Shown here: piece after piece, positions 1 through 9,408 of the stretch
How the letters are laid out: the number at the start of each line of letters is the position of its first letter
Numbering within the stretch: the stretch's first letter is position 1
Origin: Clostridia bacterium
Lineage (GTDB): Bacteria; Bacillota; Clostridia; Christensenellales; Maliibacteriaceae
NCBI GenBank assembly: GCA_017431145.1
Contig: JAFRLQ010000119.1
Location: 1 to 34,362 of the forward strand
Length of the DNA: 34,362 bases
Direction: 5' to 3'
The notes under the pieces: model-generated
Database searches by the model: none
What the model was told of the DNA's origin: nothing
What the model saw: the letters and a program-made list of their open reading frames with translations, nothing else
Translations under genes and position numbers: made by a program

Positions 1-80
1 GACGGATCGCTTCCAGAAATGGCTGACTCTCGATATCTCCGACGGTTCCGCCGATCTCTGTGATGATGATGTCCGCATCT

Positions 81-84
<4 letters not shown>
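1..84 (-). CDS. pyrG: CTP synthase fragment, fused to broken 23S end
   Basis: Read on the minus strand, this stretch translates without a stop into 27 residues containing [11 protein letters not shown] followed by QPFLEAIR. This is the hallmark amidoligase-domain segment of CTP synthase, which makes CTP from UTP, ATP and glutamine. The reading frame starts abruptly where 23S rRNA sequence ends (about base 81-84) and runs off the left edge of the window, so both ends of the gene are missing here. No start codon or ribosome binding site belongs to it. The identification rests on a very conserved motif and is firm. That this piece really lies beside 23S rRNA in the chromosome is doubtful, because a contig chimera at an rRNA repeat is the simpler explanation. 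Confidence 0.8.
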
Positions 85-1820
<1,736 letters not shown>

Positions 1821-1999
1821 TCTTTAAGATCATCCTTCAAGACGAATCAGGTCACCTTTTTCTTTCGAAATTGTAGGTTCCCATATTTTCTTTGTCTACT
1901 TCGTCTCGCTTATTTCTAAGCAAGTTTGTATCCCTTTGCTTTTCTCGCTTTTTCTTCTTTGATTCTTCATCACGTTATGCAGTTGTCAGGGTCCATGGT

Positions 2000-2015
2000 T
2001 GCACCTTGCGGTGCA
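2000..2015 (-). other. GNRA-loop hairpin directly after tRNA-Ile
   Basis: Immediately 3' of the encoded CCA end of tRNA-Ile, the minus strand forms a perfect 6-bp hairpin, TGCACC/GGTGCA, closed by a GCAA tetraloop. Such a stable hairpin abutting the tRNA could guide 3' processing of the tRNA-23S precursor. That role is inferred; the structure itself is plain in the sequence. Confidence 0.5.
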
Positions 2016-2092
<77 letters not shown>

Positions 2093-2123
2093 ATGTACCA
2101 TGTCACTCGTGAGCGACTTTGCT

Positions 2124-2152
2124 AGTATATCGTAATCGGGGTGTGAAGTCAA
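2124..2152 (-). promoter_or_regulatory. Promoter of tRNA-Ile/23S
   Basis: On the minus strand a -35 box TTGACT (2147-2152) is separated by exactly 17 bp from a -10 box TATACT (2124-2129), about 30 bp before tRNA-Ile. This is close to the sigma70 consensus, so tRNA-Ile appears to be the first gene of this transcript. Confidence 0.8.
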
Positions 2153-2359
2153 CTGTTTTTTTCAATTTTCTCGCCAATTTAAAATGAATTTTACATGATG
2201 GAAAAAACTGTCCCGAAACGGGTGCCGGGGTACTTGTTTCCGCGTCTTTCCGCTGCATGCCGGAACGTCTCGGGACCATCTGCATTTATATAATGAGACG
2301 TACACCGCGCCGTTATCCCGAAGCACTTTTCCCCTTTTTCCGAATCCTGAAAAAAAGAT
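2153..2359. other. Intergenic spacer between divergent promoters
   Basis: This spacer lies between the divergent tRNA-Ile/23S and tRNA-Ala promoters. No 16S sequence, open frame with a ribosome binding site, or known RNA element is visible. It is AT-rich near 2155-2210, as expected upstream of strong stable-RNA promoters. Confidence 0.6.
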
Positions 2360-2388
2360 TTGACATTCTCCTTCGGTTGTTATAGACT
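2360..2388 (+). promoter_or_regulatory. Promoter of tRNA-Ala(TGC)
   Basis: A consensus -35 box TTGACA (2360-2365), a 17-bp spacer and a -10 box TAGACT (2383-2388) end 12 bp before tRNA-Ala. This is typical of a strong stable-RNA promoter. Confidence 0.8.
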
Positions 2389-2400
2389 CTTATTTGTCTC

Positions 2401-2473
2401 GGGGGTGTAGCTCAGTTGGGAGAGCGCCTGCTTTGCACGCAGGAGGCCATCGGTTCGAGCCCGTTCATCTCCA
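2401..2473 (+). tRNA. tRNA-Ala (anticodon TGC)
   Basis: This 73-nt tRNA has a cloverleaf with acceptor GGGGGTG/CATCTCC (two G-U pairs), D arm GCTC/GAGC, anticodon stem CCTGC/GCAGG around loop TTTGCAC (anticodon TGC), and T loop TTCGAGC. The CCA end is not encoded. One T-stem pair appears to be a T-T mismatch (ATCGG against CCGTT). It is followed at once by a terminator. In many bacteria this tRNA pairs with tRNA-Ile in the rRNA spacer; here it diverges from it. Confidence 0.95.
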
Positions 2474-2475
2474 TG

Positions 2476-2506
2476 AAAACGAACTAACCCGTTTAGTTCG
2501 TTTTTT
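2476..2506 (+). terminator. Terminator after tRNA-Ala
   Basis: A perfect 12-bp stem, with core ACGAACTAA/TTAGTTCGT and a 5-nt loop, is followed by a run of T residues. It begins three bases after the tRNA. Confidence 0.9.
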
Positions 2507-2540
2507 GTTTTCACCGATATAAGTCTTTGGAGTGATGATC

Positions 2541-2993
2541 ATGAAAAAACGCTGGCTGTTTCTCATCCTTGCTCTCATACTGGGCTTCTGTTGCTTCGGC
2601 TGTGCCAAACAGGAGGAAGCACAGGAGGATTACGTACTCGGATGTACGGTCCTGTACGGCAAGCAGTACTACGCATACCGCGTCGAACGTTTCGCGCTCG
2701 CTTCCGATTACAGCGAAAAGGTAACGGTCTATGATGAGGGCGTGCAGCTGTGGGATCTGCTTCAAAGCGCGGAAAAGACGCCGCTTGACGAGGACATGGG
2801 GACCGCGTGGGGATACTGCATCACTTTCTACGATCACGCATCCGAAAAGATCCTTCCGATCCTGTTCATCACGGTGGACGGCAAACTGCATGACGGCGAA
2901 TCTTTCTGGCAGCTGCAGGCACCGGACGAGATCCTCACGCTTCTGAAAGACACCGTAGAACCTACGAATATTGACGCCGTAACAAAGAACTGA
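2541..2993 (+). CDS. Small predicted lipoprotein, unknown function
   Basis: This encodes a 150-residue protein. The start at 2541 is chosen because GGAG at 2529-2532 sits 8 bp upstream and translation begins MKKRWLFLILALILG, a signal peptide. A lipobox-like Phe-Gly-Cys follows (Cys at about residue 21), then a Glu/Gln-rich linker, so it is probably lipidated on the outer face of the membrane. The mature domain of about 120 residues is mixed alpha/beta with several aromatic residues (YYAYRVERF); I do not recognise it as a known family. It lies only 34 bp after the tRNA-Ala terminator, so its promoter is unclear; read-through from the tRNA promoter is possible. Earlier starts at 2532 and 2535 overlap the ribosome binding site and are less likely. 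Confidence 0.75.
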   Translation: MKKRWLFLILALILGFCCFGCAKQEEAQEDYVLGCTVLYGKQYYAYRVERFALASDYSEKVTVYDEGVQLWDLLQSAEKTPLDEDMGTAWGYCITFYDHASEKILPILFITVDGKLHDGESFWQLQAPDEILTLLKDTVEPTNIDAVTKN

Positions 2994-3021
2994 ACAAAAG
3001 CCATACTGTCATAAAACAAAA

Positions 3022-3061
3022 CACGCGCCGCAGCCATGCAATGGCTGCGGCGTGCTTTTTT
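3022..3061. terminator. Bidirectional terminator
   Basis: A 12-bp GC-rich stem CGCCGCAGCCAT/ATGGCTGCGGCG with a 3-nt loop is flanked by a T run on the plus side (3056-3061) and an A-rich run (TTTTGTTTT on the minus strand) on the other. It can end both the lipoprotein gene and the converging repeat-protein gene. Confidence 0.9.
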
Positions 3062-3087
3062 CCATGACCCGCCGTTGTATTCGGCTG

Positions 3088-4524
3088 TCATCCGTTCCCG
3101 AGATGGCCCTGATCGTCAAAAGAGTATTCGACTCCGTCGATCGTGATGGTCCTTCCCGTCACCATTTCTCCGGACGGCAGGAAGTAATGCCAGACGGAAT
3201 CCAGTTTGACCCAGCCGGTCTTCATCGCGCCGGAGGCGTCAAAAAAGTACCACTTTCCACTGATCTGTTTCAGTTCGCTCCTTGCCATCATAAAATCCAC
3301 AGACGCACCTTTAAAGTAATACCATTTGCCGCCGATCTGCTTCCAGCCCTGTGCGCTTTCTCCGCCGGGGAGCTGGTAGGTCCAGAAATCCGTTACGCCG
3401 TCGGCATAGAATCCCCTCACCCATCCGGTCCTCATCGCACCGCTGCTGTCGCAGTAATACTGTTTTTCTCCGACATAGAAATAACCGGTCATCATATAAC
3501 CGTCCTCGTCGAAATAATACCAGACGCCGCCGATCTTGTGCCATCCTATGGCGCCTTTGCCTGAAGGCAGCTGATATGACCATGTAGATCCGTCATTGAT
3601 CCATCCGGTCTTCATCACGCCGCTTTCGTCGAAGTAATACCAGCCGTCGACGATCCATGTCCAATTGGTTGCCATAGTGTAGTCATAAGTGGAAAGCCAG
3701 TACCATTTTCCGCCGATCTGTTTCCACCCCTTGACGAGTTTCCCGTCGGATCCGGCATAATACCATCTCTCGCCGAAGTACTGCCAGCCTGTTTGGATCT
3801 TGCCCGTTGCACCGACGATATACCATGCGCCGTCAACGCGGATCATGCAAGGGCCCCGAAGCGCGCCGTCATCACCGAAGGTGTAGACTTCTCCTTCGAT
3901 CGTCCAGTCACCGTGCCACATCAGGCCGATTTCCTCATGGTCGACAAAATAATAGATTTTTCCGCCAATCACCTTTAATCCTGTCGCCATGTGTCCGGAG
4001 GCATCGCAGTAGTACCAGGAGCTGCCTGTTTGTACCCATCCTGTCCGCATTGCGCCGTCAGAACCGAAGATATACCAGTAACCGTCACTGTCATGGAAAA
4101 ACCTGTCGGCATACATCACCGTCCCGCTTTCGCCGCCGAAGTAATACCATTTGCCGCTGATCTGCTGCCAGCCGCTCACAGCTTTGCCCGATGCATCGTA
4201 ATATTTCCAGAAAAGCCCAACTTTCTGCCATCCCGTCCGCATCGCGCCGTCCGGACCGAAGAAATAAAAATCACTGTAATCCCCGCCATCTGCTTTGATG
4301 GCCCACTCTCCGATCACCATGCGATTGCCGTCCTTGGGATTGAACCAGTACCATTTACCGCCGATCTGCTTCCAGCCGCTCACCGTGCTCCCGTTCTCGT
4401 AATAATACCATGCGTCTCCTTCTTGCTGCCAGCCGGTTTTCCCTGCCGCAAGCGCGCGCAGAGGCACCGCGCCTGCACACAGAACAAGCACCAGAATGAG
4501 CGCTATGAGGATCCTCTTTTTCAT
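3088..4524 (-). CDS. Secreted repeat-only cell-wall-binding protein 1
   Basis: This encodes 478 residues. A signal peptide (MKKRILIALILVLVLCAGAV, cleavage probably after Ala-Leu-Ala near residue 27) leads directly into about 21 repeats of the choline/glucan-binding type (CW_binding_1-like), with the classical aromatic pattern GWxxxxGxWYYF. No hydrolase, transferase, sortase motif or membrane anchor is present, so it should be secreted and held to the surface non-covalently. Repeats mostly follow the C-A-B order seen in its paralogues, but register slips near the middle (an extra B-type repeat) and at the end (an A-type repeat missing). Start support is a strong AGGAGG just upstream of the ATG. 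It has its own promoter at 4657-4685 and a long, potentially structured leader. The ligand (choline, teichoic acid or glucan) cannot be read from the sequence. Confidence 0.9.
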   Translation of the reverse strand: MKKRILIALILVLVLCAGAVPLRALAAGKTGWQQEGDAWYYYENGSTVSGWKQIGGKWYWFNPKDGNRMVIGEWAIKADGGDYSDFYFFGPDGAMRTGWQKVGLFWKYYDASGKAVSGWQQISGKWYYFGGESGTVMYADRFFHDSDGYWYIFGSDGAMRTGWVQTGSSWYYCDASGHMATGLKVIGGKIYYFVDHEEIGLMWHGDWTIEGEVYTFGDDGALRGPCMIRVDGAWYIVGATGKIQTGWQYFGERWYYAGSDGKLVKGWKQIGGKWYWLSTYDYTMATNWTWIVDGWYYFDESGVMKTGWINDGSTWSYQLPSGKGAIGWHKIGGVWYYFDEDGYMMTGYFYVGEKQYYCDSSGAMRTGWVRGFYADGVTDFWTYQLPGGESAQGWKQIGGKWYYFKGASVDFMMARSELKQISGKWYFFDASGAMKTGWVKLDSVWHYFLPSGEMVTGRTITIDGVEYSFDDQGHLGNG

Positions 4525-4581
4525 TTCTCTTCCTCCTTTTCCAACTGTTTCTTTCTCCGTTTCCCGCAGTACGCTTCAATT

Positions 4582-4620
4582 GCCGAAAGAGACTTTTCAC
4601 CTTTCGGATCGTTTCGGCAG
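4582..4620 (-). promoter_or_regulatory. 5' leader with two mutually exclusive hairpins
   Basis: In the roughly 130-nt untranslated leader of the first repeat-protein gene, the segment at 4582-4590 (CCGAAAG on the plus strand) can pair with 4602-4608 (CTTTCGG). Alternatively it can pair with 4613-4620 (TTTCGGCA). The two stems share one arm and cannot coexist. A regulatory role is only inferred; no known riboswitch is recognised. Confidence 0.35.
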
Positions 4621-4656
4621 AAAGCGCATGATTTCCGTGCTTTTATGATTGTAATT

Positions 4657-4685
4657 ATTTTACCATTCCCCTTTTTACCGTTCAA
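4657..4685 (-). promoter_or_regulatory. Promoter of repeat protein 1
   Basis: The minus strand shows -35 TTGAAC (4680-4685), a 17-bp spacer and -10 TAAAAT (4657-4662). This gives a 5' leader of roughly 125 nt before the ATG at 4524. Confidence 0.6.
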
Positions 4686-4718
4686 TCAGCATCATTATTA
4701 AGCATAAGTTTTTTGCTG

Positions 4719-4753
4719 AAAAAACAGGGCGGGGAAGGTTCCCCCCCGTCCTG
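4719..4753 (-). terminator. Terminator of repeat protein 2
   Basis: On the minus strand a GC-rich hairpin, CAGGACGGGG with CCCCGCCCTG and a short asymmetry, is followed by TTTTTT. It lies about 30 bp past the stop of the 4785-6188 gene. Confidence 0.85.
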
Positions 4754-4784
4754 CTTCAGCCGGCCGCAGCCGACTTTTATGCTC

Positions 4785-6188
4785 TCAGTCACCGATCCAC
4801 GCACCGCTTGCGTCGAATGTCCGGTCATATCCGTCGATATTGATCGTCTGGCCGGCGACCATGCGTCCTCCCTGCTCTTTACTCAGGAAATAATACCACT
4901 TGCTGCCGATCTGCTGCCAGCCGTAGACACGCCTTCCGTTCGAAGCGTGGTAATACCAGTCGGTGCCGAGCTTCAGCCATCCGGTGTGCATCCAGCCCTG
5001 CTGTTTGTCACCGAAATAATAATACGCGCCGTCAATCTCCCATAAACCGGTGTGCATCCAGCCCTGCTGTTTATCGCCGAAATAATACGTCTTGCCGCCG
5101 ATCTGCTGCCAGCCCCAGACACGCGCGCCGGAAGGCCCGTAATAGTACCAGGATTCTCCGTCCTGTTTCCAGCCGGTACGCATAGAGCCGTCATCCCAAA
5201 ACTCGTACAGTTCTCCGTCGATCGTATACATTCCAGTGTGCATCCAGCCCTGCTCGTCGGTCCCAAAGTAATACCATTTCCCGCCGATCTGCTGCCAACC
5301 TGACGCTCGTGCGCCGGAAGAACCGTAATAATACCACGCCGTGCCCTGCTTATACCATCCGGTCACCATTTCGCCGGAATCCCTGAACCGGTACCAGACT
5401 CCGTCGATCTTTATCATCCCTGTCGCCATCATACCGGCATTATTCGGAATGAAATAATACCACTTGCCGCCGATCTGTTTCCATCCCATGGCGCTTTCCC
5501 CGCTGCTGAGCTGATAGTACCAGTCATCGTAGTCCTGTACCCAGCCGGTTCGCATCGCGCCGTCCTGACCGAAACAATACCATTTGTCGTCAATAAGCTG
5601 CCAGTCCTGATACATTGCCCCTGATTTGGAAAAGTAGTACCATTTCCCGCCGATCTGCTGCCAACCCGTAGCGCTTTCCCCGCTCGAAGTCAGATAATAC
5701 CAGGATCCGTCGCCGTCCTGCATCCAGACATTGCTCCGCATGGCGCCGTCGATGCCGAAATAATAGTTCTTGCCGTTGATCTCCCGCCAGCCGATCACCA
5801 TGATATTGTCATGGTTCGGGTCGAAATAATACCATTTGCCGCCAATCTGCTGCCATTTTGAAGCGCTGTTCCCCGCCGGCAGAAAGTAAAACCAGTCGCT
5901 GCCCGACTGCACCCATCCGGTCTTCATCGCGCCGGAATCGTCGAAGTAGTACCCTTTCCCGCCGATGTATTTGAAGCCGGTCACCATGGCTCCGCCGCCT
6001 GAGAGAAAATAGTACCATTTTCCGCCGATCTGTTTCCAGCCGGTCGCCTTTGTTCCGTTGACATAGTAATACCATGCCCCATCTTCCTGTTTCCAGCCGT
6101 TTTCTCCCGCGGCACGCGCCGTCAGGGGAATCGCGCAGACAAAAAGCACAAGCACGAGAAGCCATGCTAGGACCGTCCTTTTTTTCAT
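4785..6188 (-). CDS. Secreted repeat-only cell-wall-binding protein 2
   Basis: This encodes 467 residues. The second of two in-frame ATGs (6188) is preferred because GGAG lies 7 bp upstream; the ATG at 6194 almost touches it. A signal peptide ends at Ala-Arg-Ala, after which 21 repeats run to the C terminus. Their order is strictly periodic: type C (GWxQxGxxWYYxxSSGxxA), type A (GWQQIGGKWYYF with a longer loop and M), type B (GxxxIDGxxYxFxxxGxM), seven times over. Type B repeats often lack one or both cage tryptophans. The C terminus ends in the family cap FDASGAWIGD. One repeat has been duplicated recently (4981-5086). There is no enzymatic domain. It has its own promoter (6275-6303) and terminator (4719-4753). 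Confidence 0.9.
   Translation of the reverse strand: MKKRTVLAWLLVLVLFVCAIPLTARAAGENGWKQEDGAWYYYVNGTKATGWKQIGGKWYYFLSGGGAMVTGFKYIGGKGYYFDDSGAMKTGWVQSGSDWFYFLPAGNSASKWQQIGGKWYYFDPNHDNIMVIGWREINGKNYYFGIDGAMRSNVWMQDGDGSWYYLTSSGESATGWQQIGGKWYYFSKSGAMYQDWQLIDDKWYCFGQDGAMRTGWVQDYDDWYYQLSSGESAMGWKQIGGKWYYFIPNNAGMMATGMIKIDGVWYRFRDSGEMVTGWYKQGTAWYYYGSSGARASGWQQIGGKWYYFGTDEQGWMHTGMYTIDGELYEFWDDGSMRTGWKQDGESWYYYGPSGARVWGWQQIGGKTYYFGDKQQGWMHTGLWEIDGAYYYFGDKQQGWMHTGWLKLGTDWYYHASNGRRVYGWQQIGSKWYYFLSKEQGGRMVAGQTINIDGYDRTFDASGAWIGD
4981..5086 (-). repeat. Recent one-repeat duplication inside repeat protein 2
   Basis: Two 40-bp segments, 4981-5020 and 5047-5086, differ at only about two positions and are offset by 66 bp (22 codons, one protein repeat). 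Both encode the FGDKQQGWMHTG stretch. A third, more diverged copy lies near 5233-5270. This is the clearest sign of recent repeat expansion in the array. Confidence 0.75.
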
Positions 6189-6274
6189 TTTCATTCTCCT
6201 TTCCGTCTGAAGGAACTCCCTTTTATATGAGGCACGGGCTGAACTTCCTGCCTCCCGTCCGCGTATTTTTTTTT

Positions 6275-6303
6275 ATGATAACATTTGCATGCCGCATCTT
6301 CAA
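6275..6303 (-). promoter_or_regulatory. Promoter of repeat protein 2
   Basis: The minus strand shows -35 TTGAAG (6298-6303), a 17-bp spacer and -10 TATCAT (6275-6280), about 85 bp before the start codon. Confidence 0.6.
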
Positions 6304-6350
6304 TCACAGTCTTTACTTTCTATAAACAAATACGCCGGCATTGCAAAGAC

Positions 6351-6379
6351 AGAGCGGGAAGCGATCCGCTTCCCGCTCT
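6351..6379 (-). terminator. Hairpin after repeat protein 3
   Basis: A perfect 13-bp stem AGAGCGGGAAGCG/CGCTTCCCGCTCT has a 3-nt loop. The tail on the minus strand (GTCTTTGC) is a poor T run, so termination may be partial. Confidence 0.65.
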
Positions 6380-6411
6380 GCATTCTTTTCGGTAAACTGT
6401 GTATCCCTGTT

Positions 6412-7794
6412 TCAGTTGATCCAGACACCGTTCGCGTCGAACGTATAATACACGCCCTCGATTTGCAGCGTTTCGTTTTTCGCCATTTCAAAATCCACAG
6501 ACTGGCCTTTGAAATAGTACCATTTGCCGCCGATCTTCTGCCAGCCCTGCGCGCTCTCGCCGCTTGACAGCTGATAGGTCCAGAATTCCGTGATGCCGTC
6601 CGCATAGTATCCTTTCACCCAGCCCGTCTTCATCACACCGCTGCTGTCAAAGTAATACTGCTTTCCGCTTATATACAGGTATCCCGTCACCATGTAATCC
6701 AGGTGATCCGGATCGAAGTAATACCATTTACCGCCGATCTGCTGCCACCCGCTGGCGCCTCTTCCATCTGAAAGCAGGTAGGACCAGCCTTCGGGATCGT
6801 GGATCCAGGCATTGCTGCGCATCGCACCGTCGCTTCCGAAATTGTAGAACACGCCGCCGATCTTGAACCAGCCTGTCACCATGGTATCTTCGTCATCCGG
6901 ATCAAAGTAATACCACTTACCGCCGATCTGCTCCCAGCCCCGCGCGCCTTTTCCGTCTGCGCGTTGATATGACCAGAGTTTGTTTCCTTCATCGTCCGGA
7001 AACCATACCCAGCGGTTGGTCTGCATCGCACCATCGGTTCCGAAGTAATACCACCAGCCGTCGACTTTGACGAAATCAAGCACCATGTTTCCGTCTCCGT
7101 TTTCGCGGTCGAAATAATACCATTTGCCGCCGATCTGCTTCCAGCCCAGCACCATCTTTCCGGATGATTCAAAATAGTACCATTGCGTATCATAGAACTG
7201 CCATCCTGTTGCCATCGCACCGGACGGGGTAAAATAATACTTGGCGCCGTCGATCTGTTTCCAGCCTGTCACCATCTGATGTGCATCATTGAACCAGTAC
7301 CATTTGCCGCCGATCTGCTTCCAGCCGTATACCGCTTTTCCCGATGCGTCCAGATAATACCAGTGACCGTTATAATCGATCCAGCAGCCGGACTTCATTG
7401 CGCCTCCGGCATCGAAGTAATAGGACTCTCCCTTGATGAGCGTCCATCCTTCCTCTGTCATTCTGTCGCCAAGCGTCGGGTCCAGATAATACCACTTTCC
7501 GGATATCTGCTGCCAGCCGCTTGCCCTTGCACCTGAATTCAGGCAATAGTACCAATATCCGCTGGTCTGGATCCATCCTGTACGCATAACGCCGCTGGGA
7601 TAGTCAAAATAATAGACCTCATCCCCAATCTTGCGCCAGCCCGTCGCCTTCGAACCGTTGACATAATAGTACCAGTGGCCACCGCTGTATTCCCATCCGC
7701 TTTCTTTCCATGCATGTGCAACACTTGGCAGTGTACATATGCAAAGAACGGCGATCAGGATCGCTGCCATAACAATCATTGTCCTGCGTTTCAT
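6412..7794 (-). CDS. Secreted repeat-only cell-wall-binding protein 3
   Basis: This encodes 460 residues. The signal peptide ends at Ala-His-Ala (about residue 28), followed directly by about 20 cell-wall-binding repeats and the C-terminal cap FDANGVWIN. From repeat 3 onward the C-A-B order is kept to the end. The first triplet is short: repeat 2 begins like type A (GWRKIGDEVYYF) and ends like type B (SGVMRT), as expected if unequal recombination deleted one repeat. Two C-type repeats carry longer loops (about 110 residues apart), one containing GYYADGITEFWTYQ. The last three repeats nearly match those of repeat protein 5. It starts 74 bp after the end of the 7869-9263 gene with no terminator between, so the two are probably co-transcribed. 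The ATG has a G-rich ribosome binding site 6 bp upstream. Confidence 0.9.
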   Translation of the reverse strand: MKRRTMIVMAAILIAVLCICTLPSVAHAWKESGWEYSGGHWYYYVNGSKATGWRKIGDEVYYFDYPSGVMRTGWIQTSGYWYYCLNSGARASGWQQISGKWYYLDPTLGDRMTEEGWTLIKGESYYFDAGGAMKSGCWIDYNGHWYYLDASGKAVYGWKQIGGKWYWFNDAHQMVTGWKQIDGAKYYFTPSGAMATGWQFYDTQWYYFESSGKMVLGWKQIGGKWYYFDRENGDGNMVLDFVKVDGWWYYFGTDGAMQTNRWVWFPDDEGNKLWSYQRADGKGARGWEQIGGKWYYFDPDDEDTMVTGWFKIGGVFYNFGSDGAMRSNAWIHDPEGWSYLLSDGRGASGWQQIGGKWYYFDPDHLDYMVTGYLYISGKQYYFDSSGVMKTGWVKGYYADGITEFWTYQLSSGESAQGWQKIGGKWYYFKGQSVDFEMAKNETLQIEGVYYTFDANGVWIN

Positions 7795-7868
7795 GGCTCA
7801 TCCCCCCATGTTTCTCTGTCGGTTTTGTCTTGTGAAATCCTTCCTCTGATCCCATTCGTTTTCTTCTG

Positions 7869-9263
7869 TCAACCAGTCCATGCACCGGAACTGTTGAATG
7901 TATAATATGTGCCTCCGATCTTCTTGGTCGTGTTGCTGAGCATCTCCCCCTCGAGTTCAGGATCAAAATAATACCATTTTCCGGAAATCTGCTGCCAGCC
8001 GAGAGCGCCTCTTCCATCGCTGAGCTGATAATACCATTTCCCGCGCGTCTCGACCCAGCCGGTCTGCATCACGCCCCAGTTGTTGAAATAGTACCATATA
8101 CCGCCGTCCTTCGCCCATCCTGTCGCCATCGCCCCGGACGAGGAGAAAAGATACCATTTTCCGCTTTCCTGATGCCATCCTGTCTTCATGGCACCGCTGT
8201 TATCGAACAGGTACTGTTTTTCACCAATCACCTGCCAGCCTTTCAACCGCTCGCGCGTGTTCAGTATATAGTACCATTTGCCGCCGGCCCGAACCCAGCC
8301 CGTCTGCATCTTGCCGTTTTCCCCGAACAGGAACGCGGCTCCATCCACCGTATACTCTCCGGTGGCGCGCGCGCCGTCACCTTTCAGATAGTACCAGTAC
8401 CCGTCAAGCGACAGCCATCCCGTCACCATGGTCCCGTCCGCGGTGAAGTAATACCACTTCCCGCCGATCTGCTGCCACCCGGTCACACGTTCGCGATCTT
8501 CACGGAAGTAATACCAATTTCCTCCCATTTGGACCCAGCCTGTCGCCAGTTCCCCCGAGTCTCGGAACAGATAAGTGATGCCGTCAATGGTCTGCTGTCC
8601 TGTTACCATCTCTCCCGCCGCCTCCGGAGCAAGATAATACCATTTCCCACCGATCTTTTGCCAGAACAGCGCCATGGGACCGGAAGGTGTGAAATAGTAC
8701 CACCCTCCGTCGATCTTCTTCCAACCGGTCGCCATCGCCCCGGATGAATCGAACCAGTACCAGTCGTCGCCGATCAACTGCCAGCCTTCGACCATCTTTC
8801 CCGTGCCGGGCGTAAAGTAATACCATTTTCCCCCGATCTTTTTCCAGTTTTCCGCACGCGCACCGGACGCGTCCAGCCAATACCATGCGCCGGACTCCTC
8901 CAGCCAGCCTGTCTTCATCGCACCGGACGAATCCATGTAGTACCATTTCCCCGCGATTTCGCGCCAGCCGGTCAACATCGCCCCTGAATCCGCAAAATAG
9001 TACCAGACTCCGTTCACGGAGCGCCAGCCCGTCGCCATCACGCCGGATGAACTGAACCAGTACCAAACTCCGCCGATCATTTTCCAACCGGTGGCAGCCT
9101 TTCCGTTCTCATAATAGTACCAGTTATCGCCCTGCTTCACCCAGCCGTTTGAAACCGCGCGCGCCCGAAGCGGCAGCGCACCTGTAAAAAGCACTGCGAT
9201 CAGCAGAACAAGGAGAATGATCCTGAGAATGCTTTTTTTCTGTTTTTTCACCGTCTTCAGCAT
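7869..9263 (-). CDS. Secreted repeat-only cell-wall-binding protein 4
   Basis: This encodes 464 residues from the ATG at 9263, which has GGAGGT about 5 bp upstream; a TTG 15 bp earlier overlaps that site and is rejected. The N terminus (MLKTVKKQKKSILRIILLVL) is a signal peptide with an unusually basic n-region, cleaved probably after Ala-Arg-Ala. About 21 repeats follow, ending with the cap FNSSGAWTG. Its repeats are shorter, more uniform (about 20 residues) and less strictly three-periodic than in proteins 2 and 5, so it may be an older or differently evolving member. There is no catalytic domain or covalent anchor. It is the first gene of a two-gene transcript with protein 3 and has an extended -10 promoter at 9306-9334. 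Confidence 0.9.
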   Translation of the reverse strand: MLKTVKKQKKSILRIILLVLLIAVLFTGALPLRARAVSNGWVKQGDNWYYYENGKAATGWKMIGGVWYWFSSSGVMATGWRSVNGVWYYFADSGAMLTGWREIAGKWYYMDSSGAMKTGWLEESGAWYWLDASGARAENWKKIGGKWYYFTPGTGKMVEGWQLIGDDWYWFDSSGAMATGWKKIDGGWYYFTPSGPMALFWQKIGGKWYYLAPEAAGEMVTGQQTIDGITYLFRDSGELATGWVQMGGNWYYFREDRERVTGWQQIGGKWYYFTADGTMVTGWLSLDGYWYYLKGDGARATGEYTVDGAAFLFGENGKMQTGWVRAGGKWYYILNTRERLKGWQVIGEKQYLFDNSGAMKTGWHQESGKWYLFSSSGAMATGWAKDGGIWYYFNNWGVMQTGWVETRGKWYYQLSDGRGALGWQQISGKWYYFDPELEGEMLSNTTKKIGGTYYTFNSSGAWTG

Positions 9264-9305
9264 CGCTACCTCCGCCAAAAGCGTTTCTTTGTTCTCGTTA
9301 TGTAT

Positions 9306-9334
9306 AGATTATCATGTTGCAATGATGCACGCAA
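9306..9334 (-). promoter_or_regulatory. Promoter of repeat proteins 4 and 3
   Basis: The minus strand shows -35 TTGCGT (9329-9334), a 17-bp spacer and an extended -10, TG-A-TAATCT (hexamer at 9306-9311), about 43 bp before the ATG at 9263. Confidence 0.5.
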
Positions 9335-9368
9335 TGCACGTACGGTTCCCTGATATGCGCGCAAAGTC

Positions 9369-9398
9369 AAAAAAGGACCGGGATCATCTCCCGGTCCT
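9369..9398 (-). terminator. Terminator of repeat protein 5
   Basis: On the minus strand a 10-bp stem AGGACCGGGA/TCCCGGTCCT is followed by TTTTTT, 10 bp after the stop of the 9409-10476 gene. Confidence 0.9.
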
Positions 9399-9408
9399 GC
9401 ATAACCCC

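Noticed and set aside
3991-4701. Plus-strand open frame opposite repeat protein 1, and similar ones opposite the other repeat genes
   Set aside because: These are antisense shadows created by the repetitive codon pattern, without start signals.
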